Positions 8,933 through 17,389 of a stretch of 41,649 nt of DNA are shown here, piece by piece. The stretch is taken from assembly GCA_902541435.1 (NCBI GenBank), contig CACBQR010000008.1, forward strand, positions 1 through 41,649. The letters are read 5' to 3'. The stretch is from an uncultured Alphaproteobacteria bacterium (GTDB lineage Bacteria; Pseudomonadota; Alphaproteobacteria; HIMB59; GCA-002718135). Numbering within the stretch: the stretch's first letter is position 1; every line of letters begins with the position of its first letter. Both the position numbers and the translations under genes were made by a program. The notes beneath the pieces are model-generated. The model was not told where the DNA came from and did no database searches. It saw nothing but the letters and a program-made list of their open reading frames with translations.

Positions 8933-9935
8933 CCATAACTCCTTTTCTTATTCTTGGATCCATTATTGCTAAAATTATATCTGTAACAAAATTAACAAAA
9001 ACGATTGTTGCTGTAAGTAAAAATATTATTGCTCCAGCTAGTTGCTGATCATTTGATCTAGCCAAAGCTTCTATTAACAAAGCTCCTGCCTCAGTCAAAA
9101 TTAAAATCAGAGCAACTATTGGAAGTGCACTAAAAATTCTATTTAAATCAAATCCTATTGAATTTATTACAGGTCCTAAAGAATGCTTTGCTGGATATCG
9201 CCAAAGCAAACTCATCCCTGATACACCTCTTGCCCTTGCCGCCATTACATACAACTTATCATTTTCATCTAACATTAAAGCTCTGACAGTTTGCAATGCA
9301 AAGGCAGTTGCATTCCATCCTAAAACAAAAATAGGCAACCATGCTCTACCTAAAAAATCCATTAACTTTGCTGATGACCATGGTTCATTTTCATATTCTT
9401 GAGAAAATAATCCTGTCATCGTATCTCCATAATAGATTGTCATAAAAAGCATTATACAAAGTGCCACTAAAAAATTTGGCAATGCTATGCCAAGGTAACT
9501 AACAAACTTTAGAGTGTTATCTAATGATGCATATTTTGTCGTGGCTGAAATAATTCCTACCGGTATAGCAATTAAATATGAAAATATTAATGCTACTAAA
9601 CATATGGTTAGAGATAAAGTAAATCTTCCACTTAATAATTCATTAATATTCATTCTTAGAATACAACTATCACCAAAATCTTGATTGATAACAATGTCAG
9701 AAATCCACTTTCCATATCTATAAAGGAATGGTTTATCTAAGCCTAAGCGAATTTTTTCTGCTTCAATATCTTCATAAGTAATTTGAGAGCCCTGAGTATT
9801 TTTAAAAGCTAAATATCTTTCAGCACACGTTCCAGGTACTAATTCCATTAAAGAAAAAACTATGAAACAAACAATTAATAAAGTTACAATAGCTAAAAAT
9901 GCTCTTGTAAATGTAAACTGAACAAAATTAATCAT
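8922..9935 (-). CDS. ABC transporter permease, OppB/DppB type
   Basis: This is the inner-membrane partner of the OppC-type permease, 337 residues with about six helices. The N-terminal membrane segment at 8-32 is followed by the periplasmic VPGTCAE region, where OppB proteins usually read PGDP. The cytoplasmic EAA loop is in the AARARGVSG region near 232-240, followed by RYPAKHSLGPVI. The protein ends with DPRIRKG, typical of the family. A hairpin separates it from the solute-binding-protein gene upstream, so it is probably expressed by partial readthrough. The ATG at 9935 is chosen because the first membrane helix follows directly. Confidence 0.93.
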   Translation of the reverse strand: MINFVQFTFTRAFLAIVTLLIVCFIVFSLMELVPGTCAERYLAFKNTQGSQITYEDIEAEKIRLGLDKPFLYRYGKWISDIVINQDFGDSCILRMNINELLSGRFTLSLTICLVALIFSYLIAIPVGIISATTKYASLDNTLKFVSYLGIALPNFLVALCIMLFMTIYYGDTMTGLFSQEYENEPWSSAKLMDFLGRAWLPIFVLGWNATAFALQTVRALMLDENDKLYVMAARARGVSGMSLLWRYPAKHSLGPVINSIGFDLNRIFSALPIVALILILTEAGALLIEALARSNDQQLAGAIIFLLTATIVFVNFVTDIILAIMDPRIRKGVMGGG

Positions 9936-9979
9936 AGCATGATTTCACTTAATTGATTTTTAAGAATAGTAGAAAAAAG

Positions 9980-10008
9980 AAAAGCGGCAATAAAAAATTG
10001 CCGCTTTT
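9980..10008 (-). terminator. Intercistronic hairpin between solute-binding-protein and permease genes
   Basis: A perfect 12-base inverted repeat (arms 9980-9991 and 9997-10008, 5-base A-rich loop, stem containing GCGGC/GCCGC) lies between the binding-protein stop and the OppB-type start. Read on the minus strand, the stem is followed by a T-rich tract, as in an intrinsic terminator. It probably acts as a leaky terminator or 3' mRNA stabiliser that lets the periplasmic protein be made in excess over the membrane subunits. Confidence 0.75.
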
Positions 10009-10027
10009 AAGTATATTTATAGTTGAC

Positions 10028-12082
10028 TTATTCGTCTAACCACCACTGAGTAGCTAAATATGGATAAGTTCTATAATATTCATAAGAAGTTGTTTTGAAT
10101 TGTGTAAAGTTTTTCAAAGCATTTCTATGATATGTTGGGAAAGGTGCTTTTACAGTTCCAATTAACAAAGTTTGCTCTGTTAACATTGTTGTAATTTTTT
10201 CACCCCACTCATTTGATTCAGGTGTACCTAAAGCATATGATTGAAATTTATCAATACCATCACTTAAATCGTAAACCCATTGAGGAGGCTCTACACCTTC
10301 ATCACCGTTACTATCAATGTAAGCTGCCCACAACATTCCTTGCGTATGGTTAAAGTAGTTTCCAAAAGGCGCTTTGAATGTTTCAGGATCACCTGCAATA
10401 ATTGCTAATGGTTGACCTTTATCCCATGCATGGACATCTAATGCATTTGAAGATTGTGAACCACGATATTCATCAGGAGTTACCTCTTTAAAAGAAGTTT
10501 TAACTCCTACATCGTTCCACATACGAGCAACTAACTCAACTTCTACACCACCTATACCTTGAGTAGCATAGTCAATGTTCATAGCAAAAGGCTCTCCGTT
10601 AGGGAGTTCTCTAAAGCCATCACCGTCAACGTCCTTAAGGCCAACTTCGTCTAGAAGTGCTTTAGCACCATCTGGATCATATTGAGTCATATACATTTTC
10701 ATATCTTCACGTACGAAATCAGGAGCTGGTGACATACCTGTGAACTGCTCTACAACACCCATACCATAGTAAGCAACATCGTTAATTTCATTTCTATCTA
10801 GAGCAATTGACATTGCTTGACGGAAACGAATATCACCGTAAACTTTACGTTTTTCTAAGTCTGGGTGAGTGACGTTGAAGCTAAATAGTGCTGCTCCACA
10901 ACCAGGGTTAATTTGAATATTATAGCCTCCAGACTCTGCTCCATCTAATAATTGAGGTGCAGACTCAAGTTGTACAGATTGAGATTTGTAATCAACTTCA
11001 CCATTAACAAGTTTCAATAATCTTATTTCATTTTCATTGATATATCTCTCATTTTGATAGTCAATGTATGGTAATTGATTCCCAGCTGTATCAACTTGGA
11101 AAAAGTATGGGTTTGCAGCATATACTCTACCTTCAGTAGTATCTTCAATAGTCATGTAAGCTTCCAAAGAAGGATAAGCAGCATATGGTAAACCATCTAC
11201 TAACTCTGGATTTCTTAATAACGGAGTTGGAGTATCAGTCCAACCTGAGTTACCATAATAAGCCGCTAAAGCATCCCAGCCATCTGCGAAACCTAAAGCT
11301 TGTGCATTCGCATCAGCATTTGAATCAATTTCTGGATGGAATTGTTCTAGGAAATGTGAAGGCATAAAAGCTTGGTTATAAGATGTAGCTAAAGTAGCAA
11401 GTAAACCAGGAAACGGAGATGGTAAGTTAAATCTTACTGTTTGATCATCAATTACATCAACAGTCATTGGCTCACCACCAACTAATAGATATGGATATGG
11501 TTTTTCACGAATCTTTGGATTCATCATCAAGTCTTCGTACCAAAACTCTACATCTCTGGCTACAAAAGGTTCACCATTTGACCACTTGTGACCTTTACGT
11601 AACATGAATGTTAAAGTAGTAAAATCATCATTCCATTCATAATCTTTTGCAACATTTGGAACTACAGTTGACAAGTCATCAGCAAAACGAACTAAGTTAA
11701 CATGTCGAGTAGAAAGCATGTCTGAAGTACCAGCTTCAGTTGCATTAGATAAGAAATTAATAGTGTTTCCATATTTACCAATTGATTCATATGGCACTAC
11801 AACAAGTGGTTCATCAGGTAATCTATCCTCAACTGGAGGTAGGCTTCCTGGGTTCCCTTGAATTGTTGCATTAATACTTGCAATACTTGGGTTCTCTGAA
11901 AACTTCATCGCACAACTTGCTGCACTTTCGTATTCTGATAACTCATATTGCTGTGGATATTTTCCGCCAGTATATGCATCGCTCATGGTTGAGCCTACGC
12001 AATGACCGCCTGCAAAAGAGCTTCCACTCCATACAAACATTGCGGAAGAAAATACCAATGCTACGAGTATTTTTTTTAACAT
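10028..12082 (-). CDS. ABC transporter solute-binding protein, family 5
   Basis: This periplasmic binding protein for the Opp/Dpp-type importer has 684 residues from the chosen start, long for family SBP_bac_5 (usually 500-600). I chose the ATG at 12082. It gives a clean signal peptide (MLKKI, hydrophobic core, cleavage after SSFA near residue 25) and has an AGGAGA ribosome site upstream; an ATG 66 bases further out adds a non-signal leader. The mature protein shows the family signature region (FMLRKGHKWSNGEPF...DVEFWYED) and the later VRFNLPSPFPG segment. Two cysteines occur soon after cleavage, but there is no lipobox. Ligand unknown; the extra length and sugar-gene neighbours point to a glycoside or sulfosugar conjugate rather than a peptide. 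It is probably the first gene of the long minus-strand operon. Confidence 0.93.
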   Translation of the reverse strand: MLKKILVALVFSSAMFVWSGSSFAGGHCVGSTMSDAYTGGKYPQQYELSEYESAASCAMKFSENPSIASINATIQGNPGSLPPVEDRLPDEPLVVVPYESIGKYGNTINFLSNATEAGTSDMLSTRHVNLVRFADDLSTVVPNVAKDYEWNDDFTTLTFMLRKGHKWSNGEPFVARDVEFWYEDLMMNPKIREKPYPYLLVGGEPMTVDVIDDQTVRFNLPSPFPGLLATLATSYNQAFMPSHFLEQFHPEIDSNADANAQALGFADGWDALAAYYGNSGWTDTPTPLLRNPELVDGLPYAAYPSLEAYMTIEDTTEGRVYAANPYFFQVDTAGNQLPYIDYQNERYINENEIRLLKLVNGEVDYKSQSVQLESAPQLLDGAESGGYNIQINPGCGAALFSFNVTHPDLEKRKVYGDIRFRQAMSIALDRNEINDVAYYGMGVVEQFTGMSPAPDFVREDMKMYMTQYDPDGAKALLDEVGLKDVDGDGFRELPNGEPFAMNIDYATQGIGGVEVELVARMWNDVGVKTSFKEVTPDEYRGSQSSNALDVHAWDKGQPLAIIAGDPETFKAPFGNYFNHTQGMLWAAYIDSNGDEGVEPPQWVYDLSDGIDKFQSYALGTPESNEWGEKITTMLTEQTLLIGTVKAPFPTYHRNALKNFTQFKTTSYEYYRTYPYLATQWWLDE

Positions 12083-12098
12083 ATATTTTCTCCTATAA

Positions 12099-12110
12099 GA
12101 TAAATTTATC
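12099..12110. promoter_or_regulatory. 12-base palindrome in the leader of the binding-protein gene
   Basis: The perfect palindrome GATAAATTTATC lies about 17 bases before the binding-protein ATG, next to its ribosome site, in the divergent gap shared with the sulfatase gene. It could be an operator half of a repressor site, or chance in AT-rich DNA. Confidence 0.25.
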
Positions 12111-12154
12111 GTATGTATTTTTTTTATACAAATTTGAGCTTTTAGCAAAAATAA

Positions 12155-12183
12155 TTGACAAATTTATTACGTTTTTTTTTAAA
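12155..12183 (+). promoter_or_regulatory. Possible sigma-70-type promoter for the sulfatase gene
   Basis: A perfect TTGACA at 12155-12160 is followed 17 bases later by TTTAAA at 12178-12183, a weak -10 match. The spacing and distance (about 44 bases before the ATG at 12227) are suitable. The -10 element is poor and the region is nearly all A/T, so this is a tentative call. Confidence 0.3.
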
Positions 12184-12226
12184 AAATTGTGTATTTCTTT
12201 TTAATTACTTTAGTATTTTGTAGAAT

Positions 12227-13762
12227 ATGAAGAAAATCAAAAAATCTGTACTTTTTATATGTGCTGATCAGTGGCGCTTCGATTGCTTTAGTTTTTTAAA
12301 TCATGAATATGCTCTCACTCCTAATTTGGATAAATTAGCAAAAAAAAGTGTTATTTTTAAATCACACTTTGCAGGTATTGTTCCATGTGGTCCTTCGAGA
12401 ACTACAATGCTCACTGGTTTATATCCATTTATACATCGCTCAGTATATAATGGTGCTCCACTTGATAAAAGATTTACAAATATTGCTAAAGAAGCTCGAA
12501 AATTAAATTTCAATCCAAGACTTTACGGATACACTGATACTTCTTGGGATCCAAGATACTTGGATCCAAAAGATAAAAAAAATTTTACCTATGAATCACC
12601 AATGGAAGGGTTTGATGATGGTTGTGTTTTACCAGGAGGAAAACCGGAGCTTTGGGCTAACCATCTTAATCAAAATGGTTTTGAAATTAATAAAGCAGAA
12701 GATTTGTACAAAGGAAGAAAGCCTAAAGATGATCAAGCGTATATTTATGAACCATATTATATTCCAACTGAATTTTCAGACACCGCATTTTTAGCAGACA
12801 AAGTTGTTAACGATTTAAAAAAAGTCAAAGATCCATTTTTTATGCATGTATCTTTTTTAAAACCACACCCGCCCTTTCATATAGCTGATCCATGGTTTAG
12901 TAAATTTAATCCAGATAATATTAATTTATCTAAAAATAATATTTCACTTAAAGAATTATCAAAAAAACATCCTCTACTTGAAGAGTTATGCAAAAAATTT
13001 TTATTAAAAGAAAATTTCTCTGAAATTAATTATGATCTTTTAAAAGATCAAGACATCAAAAATATTATGAGTGTCTATTTTGCTATGTGTGCAGAAGTTG
13101 ATTTTAATATTGGTAAAATTTTAAATGCTCTGAAAGAATCAGGGCAAGAAGAGAATACAATGATAATATTTACCAGTGATCATGGAGAAATGTTAAATGA
13201 AAATAATTTATGGGGAAAATTAGGTTGGTGGGACTCCTCTTATAGAATTCCATTATTCATATATGTCCCTCAAAACAATCCAAAAAAAATTAACCACTTA
13301 ACAGAATCGGTAGATGTTGCTCCTACAATTTTAGAATGGCTTGGTGGTGAAATCCCCATTGATTGGAATGGTCAGTCACTAATGCATAATATTTACGATC
13401 AATATGAAAAATCACCTAATAAAGAATTTGTTGTTTTTGATTATGATTTTAGAGAAAGCACTGAATTTGTTAAAGATAAAAAATTAGCACCCGAGCAATG
13501 CAATCTATCAGTTATTAGAAATAATAAATGGAAATATGTTCATTTCCCTTCATTGCCATGTTTATTGTTTGATTTAGAAAATGATCCTAATGAAATCAAT
13601 GATTTATCTAGAGTAAAAGAATTTCAAGATATTAAAAATGATTTAGTATCAAAACTATTAAGCCACCGAATGATTCATCAGGAAAGACAGTTATCTAATA
13701 CAAAACTTTCTAGCTCAGGGGTTAAAACAAAATCTGGACCAGCTAGCAGAAAAATGGGATAA
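12227..13762 (+). CDS. Cytoplasmic sulfatase / phosphonate monoester hydrolase family
   Basis: This 511-residue class I sulfatase-fold hydrolase has CGPSR at 54-58. Cys54 is the residue expected to become formylglycine, the catalytic nucleophile. Metal ligands can be placed at Asp14 (CADQW) and Asp318-His319 (TSDHGE), and the substrate-pocket segment KPHPPF is at 212-217. There is no signal peptide, so it should act in the cytoplasm. Overall layout (DQWR near the N-terminus, PTILEWLGGE, CxLSVI...YVHF near the C-terminus) resembles the Rhizobium/Burkholderia phosphonate monoester hydrolases, which also cleave sulfate monoesters and some sulfonates. Substrate unknown. A core-MetE-like gene begins 7 bases downstream. 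Maturation needs a formylglycine-generating enzyme not present in this window. Confidence 0.88.
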   Translation: MKKIKKSVLFICADQWRFDCFSFLNHEYALTPNLDKLAKKSVIFKSHFAGIVPCGPSRTTMLTGLYPFIHRSVYNGAPLDKRFTNIAKEARKLNFNPRLYGYTDTSWDPRYLDPKDKKNFTYESPMEGFDDGCVLPGGKPELWANHLNQNGFEINKAEDLYKGRKPKDDQAYIYEPYYIPTEFSDTAFLADKVVNDLKKVKDPFFMHVSFLKPHPPFHIADPWFSKFNPDNINLSKNNISLKELSKKHPLLEELCKKFLLKENFSEINYDLLKDQDIKNIMSVYFAMCAEVDFNIGKILNALKESGQEENTMIIFTSDHGEMLNENNLWGKLGWWDSSYRIPLFIYVPQNNPKKINHLTESVDVAPTILEWLGGEIPIDWNGQSLMHNIYDQYEKSPNKEFVVFDYDFRESTEFVKDKKLAPEQCNLSVIRNNKWKYVHFPSLPCLLFDLENDPNEINDLSRVKEFQDIKNDLVSKLLSHRMIHQERQLSNTKLSSSGVKTKSGPASRKMG

Positions 13763-13769
13763 TTAATTT

Positions 13770-14819
13770 ATGTTAACAACTGTTATAGGCGCCTACCCAA
13801 AACCAAGTTATTTAAAATTAACTGATTGGTTTAATGCTTCTGGTGGTACAGATACTGAATATCCAACTAAATTTTACGAAGATGAAATAAATAAGATGGG
13901 CGATAATGTTGAAGAGTTATTTAATGAAGCTACCAAAGAAATAATTAGTGATCAGGAAGAATGCGGTATTGATATCCTAACAGATGGTGAAGTTAGAAGA
14001 GAAAATTATATTCACTATCATTGTAGATATTTAGAAGGAATTGATTTTGCAAATCTGACAGAAAAAGTTGCAAGGACAGGGAATTATAAATGCTGGTTAC
14101 CAACAATAACTGCAAAAGTTAAAGCAAAAGAATCTTTTTTAGTCGAAGAGTGGAAAAAAAATCAGAGTTTAACAAATAAAGATTTAAAAATTACTATTCC
14201 TGGACCAATGACTATAACAGATACCATAGCAAATATATTTTATGATTCAGATGAACATATGGGTGAAGACTTAGCTGATGCTATTAATGTAGAAATTAAA
14301 AGATTGGTTGATGCAGGATGTAAATATATTCAAGTCGATGAACCGTTGTTTGCTAGAAAACCAGAAAATGCTCTTAATTTTGGAATCAAAAACCTAGAAA
14401 GATGTTTTAAGGATATTAATAATCAAAGTATTGAAAAAATTACTCATATTTGTTGCGGCTATCCTGATAAATTAGATGCAGTAGATTATCCAAAAGCGCC
14501 TTTAGATTCTTACAGTAAAATTAGTAAAGCTTTAGATGAGTCAATTATGGATACCGTTTCTATTGAAGATGCTCATCGATATAATGATTTAAATTTTTTA
14601 AAAGATTTTAAACAAACAAAAGTTATTTTTGGTTTAGTAAAAATAGCAAGCTCTCAAGTAGAGTCTAAAGAAGAAATTGTCTCGAGAATAAATGATGCAT
14701 TAAAGTTTATTGATAAGGAACAATTAATTGTTGCTCCTGATTGTGGCCTTGGTCACTTACCTAGAGATTTGGCAAAAATAAAATTAAAGATAATGGTAGA
14801 AGCTTCTAATAGTTTTTAG
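13770..14819 (+). CDS. Core-MetE-like protein (cobalamin-independent methionine synthase catalytic domain)
   Basis: This 349-residue protein corresponds only to the C-terminal catalytic barrel of MetE and has no N-terminal half. The zinc site is intact: His226 and Cys228 (THICCGY), Glu266 (SIEDAHR) and Cys325 (PDCGLG). The N-terminus IGAYPKPSY and the TDGEVRREN segment near 71-79 are family-typical. Proteins of this size transfer methyl groups to thiols, but the donor is often not methyltetrahydrofolate, and some are not methionine synthases at all. It follows the sulfatase gene by 7 bases, suggesting joint work on one sulfur or phosphonate compound. Its stop overlaps the convergent alanine dehydrogenase stop by 3 bases. 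Confidence 0.85.
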   Translation: MLTTVIGAYPKPSYLKLTDWFNASGGTDTEYPTKFYEDEINKMGDNVEELFNEATKEIISDQEECGIDILTDGEVRRENYIHYHCRYLEGIDFANLTEKVARTGNYKCWLPTITAKVKAKESFLVEEWKKNQSLTNKDLKITIPGPMTITDTIANIFYDSDEHMGEDLADAINVEIKRLVDAGCKYIQVDEPLFARKPENALNFGIKNLERCFKDINNQSIEKITHICCGYPDKLDAVDYPKAPLDSYSKISKALDESIMDTVSIEDAHRYNDLNFLKDFKQTKVIFGLVKIASSQVESKEEIVSRINDALKFIDKEQLIVAPDCGLGHLPRDLAKIKLKIMVEASNSF

Positions 14820-15931
14820 TGTACTAAAGTTTCTGGATTAGCATAATCATAATTTAAATCATCAGCAATAGCTTTATATGTAACGGCACCTTTAAAAATA
14901 TTTAAACCATTCATAAAATTTTTATCATTTTTTAAAGCATCTTTAAAACCATTAGAAGCTAAGTTTTGAATAAATGGCAAAGTGACTGCATTTAAAGCAA
15001 GAGTGGAAGTTCTAGGAACTCCCCCTGGCATATTTGCAACACAATAATGAACAACATCATCAACAACATATGTAGGGTTTGCATGAGTTGTTGGTTTACT
15101 AGTTTCAACACAACCACCTTGATCAATTGCAACATCAACAATTACAGATCCACTTTTCATCTCTTTTATCATGTCCTTAGTTATAATCTTTGGAGCATTA
15201 GAGCCTGGAACAAGTACTCCGCCAATTAGTAAATCACATTCAGAAATATAATCTTTTAGATTTATTTTATCACTATGTAGTGGTTCTATTTTATCACCAA
15301 ATTTTTCTTGTAATTCTTCTAATCTTTTTTCTGATTTATCAACGATGAAAACTTTTGCTTGCATACCTGTAGCAATTATTGCTGCATTTTCTCCAACAAC
15401 ACCTCCACCTAAAATTAATACATTTCCAGGCTGAACTCCAGGTGCGCCACCTAAAAGTAAACCACTTCCACCCTTATGTTTTTCAAGAGAATAAGCTCCT
15501 GCTTGTATCGACATTCTACCTGCTACAGCACTCATTGGTGCTAGCAGAGGTAATTTATTATTATGATCACTTACCGTTTCATAAGCTATACAAATAGAAT
15601 TTGAATCAATTAAACCCTTTGTCAATTCTGGAGCTGCTGAAAGATGTAAATAAGTAAATAAAATTTGGTTTTCTCTTATCATTGCTACTTCATTCATTAG
15701 AGGTTCTTTTACTTTTACGATCATTTCAGAATCATTGAAAACATCTTCAGCGGAATTTACAATTTTAGCACCTGACAATTCATAATCACTATTTGAAAAG
15801 CCAGCTCCAATACCCGCATCCTTTTGGATTAGAACGGTATGTTTATCTTTTACTAATTCTTTAACACTTTGTGGGGTAAGCCCAACTCTGGACTCCTGAG
15901 CTTTAATCTCAGAGGGAACACCTATTTTCAT
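14816..15931 (-). CDS. ald: Alanine dehydrogenase
   Basis: NAD-dependent oxidative deamination of L-alanine to pyruvate and ammonium. The 371-residue length is standard. Substrate residues Arg15, Lys75 and His96 (TYLHLSA) and the NAD motif GGGVVGENAA at 175-184 are present. The ATG overlaps the stop of the aminotransferase gene by one base (TAATG). That pairing is informative: a pyruvate-dependent aminotransferase produces alanine, and Ald regenerates pyruvate while releasing the amino group as ammonium. Tpa-Ald pairs do this in taurine catabolism of marine alphaproteobacteria. Confidence 0.95.
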   Translation of the reverse strand: MKIGVPSEIKAQESRVGLTPQSVKELVKDKHTVLIQKDAGIGAGFSNSDYELSGAKIVNSAEDVFNDSEMIVKVKEPLMNEVAMIRENQILFTYLHLSAAPELTKGLIDSNSICIAYETVSDHNNKLPLLAPMSAVAGRMSIQAGAYSLEKHKGGSGLLLGGAPGVQPGNVLILGGGVVGENAAIIATGMQAKVFIVDKSEKRLEELQEKFGDKIEPLHSDKINLKDYISECDLLIGGVLVPGSNAPKIITKDMIKEMKSGSVIVDVAIDQGGCVETSKPTTHANPTYVVDDVVHYCVANMPGGVPRTSTLALNAVTLPFIQNLASNGFKDALKNDKNFMNGLNIFKGAVTYKAIADDLNYDYANPETLVH

Positions 15932-17271
15932 TATCTGTCATGCATATAGTTTGAGATACCTGTTCTTAATTTTTCAATTATCTCATCAATATGTTTTTTT
16001 TCACAAGTAAATGGAGGTGCAACAATTAAACAATCACCTGTTGCTTTCAAGCTTAAGCCTGCTTCAAATAATTTTTTAAAACAAGCATATCCAGCTTTGC
16101 CTAAACGCTCATCCATTTTAATGTCAATTCCTCCCATCATTCCATATCCTCTTATATCAGTAATGATATCTAAGTCTTTCAACGAAAATAAACCATCTAA
16201 GAAATATGGAGACATATCCTTTGCTCTATTAAATAAATCTTCTTTCTCGATTATATCTTGCATTGCTAAACCTGCTGCCATTGAAACTGGTATAGCAGAA
16301 TAAGTATAACCATGAAAAAATTCTATAGCTCCTGTAGGTGATGCATCAACAATAGTATCATAGATATGATCACGTGAAGCTACTGCCCCTAAAGGTACAA
16401 CGCCATTAGTAATTGCTTTAGCCATTGTCATGATATCTGGACAAACATCAAAAGCTTGAGCTGCAAATGGAGCACCCATTCTTCCCCAACCAGTAATAAC
16501 TTCATCAAAAATTAAAAGAATTCCGTGTTTGTCACAAATTTCTCTTAATCTTTTTAAATATCCTTTTGGTGGAACTAAAGTTCCTGTTGATCCTGCAACT
16601 GGCTCTACAATACATGCTGCAATATTTTCAGCACCTATGTTACCAGCAATTCTTTCAAGATCATCTGCTAGATCAGCACCTGTTTCAGGTTCGCCTTTTA
16701 CAAATAAATTTTCAGGTAAATGAGTATGTCTTAGATGATGTACATTTGGCATGAGAATATTTGAGAAAGTTTTTCTATTAGCAATCATTCCACCAACAGA
16801 AATTCCTCCAATATTCATTCCATGATAACCTCTTTCTCTTCCTACTATGTGAGATCTATGACCTTCTCCTTTTGCTTTAAAATATGCTATGGCTGTTTTA
16901 ATTGCTGTTTCAACAGCTGACGAACCACAAATAGTAAAAAATATTTTATTTAAATCTTCGGGTGTATGTTTTGAAACTTTTCTAGCTAAATCAAATGAAC
17001 CACCAAAACCTTGTTGAAATGGTTGAACATAATCTAATTGCTCTAATTGTTTTGATACTGCTTCTCTTATTTCTGGTCTTGAATGACCCGCTGGACTACA
17101 AAATAGCCCTGAGCTAGCATCAATTAATTTATTTCCATAATGATCAGTATAATAAACACCTTCTGCCTTAACCATTAATCTTGGACTATTTTTATAATCT
17201 CTATTAGATGTAAATGGCATCCAATGTTCTTCTAATGAATTAGGTATTTCAGTTCTTTTTTCTAAGTCCAT
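15931..17271 (-). CDS. Class III omega-amino acid:pyruvate aminotransferase, probably taurine-type (Tpa)
   Basis: This is a PLP-dependent transaminase of 446 residues. Asp256 (IFDEVITGWGR) should hold the PLP ring nitrogen and Lys285 (AKAITNG) should form the Schiff base. The N-terminus EHWMPFTSNR at 15-24 and the GRERGYHGMN segment at 144-153 closely resemble the omega-amino acid:pyruvate (beta-alanine) aminotransferase family, which includes taurine:pyruvate enzymes. With taurine the products would be sulfoacetaldehyde, the substrate of the Xsc encoded 19 kb away, and alanine, the substrate of the coupled Ald. Beta-alanine or another omega-amine is the alternative and cannot be excluded. 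The phosphotransacetylase gene is divergent across a 118-base gap. Confidence 0.88.
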   Translation of the reverse strand: MDLEKRTEIPNSLEEHWMPFTSNRDYKNSPRLMVKAEGVYYTDHYGNKLIDASSGLFCSPAGHSRPEIREAVSKQLEQLDYVQPFQQGFGGSFDLARKVSKHTPEDLNKIFFTICGSSAVETAIKTAIAYFKAKGEGHRSHIVGRERGYHGMNIGGISVGGMIANRKTFSNILMPNVHHLRHTHLPENLFVKGEPETGADLADDLERIAGNIGAENIAACIVEPVAGSTGTLVPPKGYLKRLREICDKHGILLIFDEVITGWGRMGAPFAAQAFDVCPDIMTMAKAITNGVVPLGAVASRDHIYDTIVDASPTGAIEFFHGYTYSAIPVSMAAGLAMQDIIEKEDLFNRAKDMSPYFLDGLFSLKDLDIITDIRGYGMMGGIDIKMDERLGKAGYACFKKLFEAGLSLKATGDCLIVAPPFTCEKKHIDEIIEKLRTGISNYMHDR

Positions 17272-17321
17272 TTTTTTCCTTATTAAAGATTGAGTATATG
17301 AAATTATAGATAAATCAAAGA

Positions 17322-17347
17322 ATATTTCTTACACAATAAAGAAATAT
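17322..17347. promoter_or_regulatory. Inverted repeat in the aminotransferase/phosphotransacetylase divergent gap
   Basis: Arms ATATTTCTT (17322-17330) and AAGAAATAT (17339-17347) form a perfect 9-base inverted repeat with an 8-base spacer. It is centred in the 118-base gap between the two divergent genes, where a shared operator would be expected. No regulator gene for this locus is adjacent. Confidence 0.35.
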
Positions 17348-17389
17348 CATAGGAAAAATTGTAGCAGTGGTATAGAGAGAATATCAAAT

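Noticed and set aside
10028-12148. Longer form of the family-5 binding protein starting at 12148
   Set aside because: The extra 22 residues precede a proper signal peptide and the downstream ATG at 12082 has an AGGAGA site.
12082-12227. Riboswitch or small RNA in the divergent gap upstream of the MetE-like operon
   Set aside because: The gap is A/T-rich with no conserved riboswitch core or strong stems apart from a 12-base palindrome.
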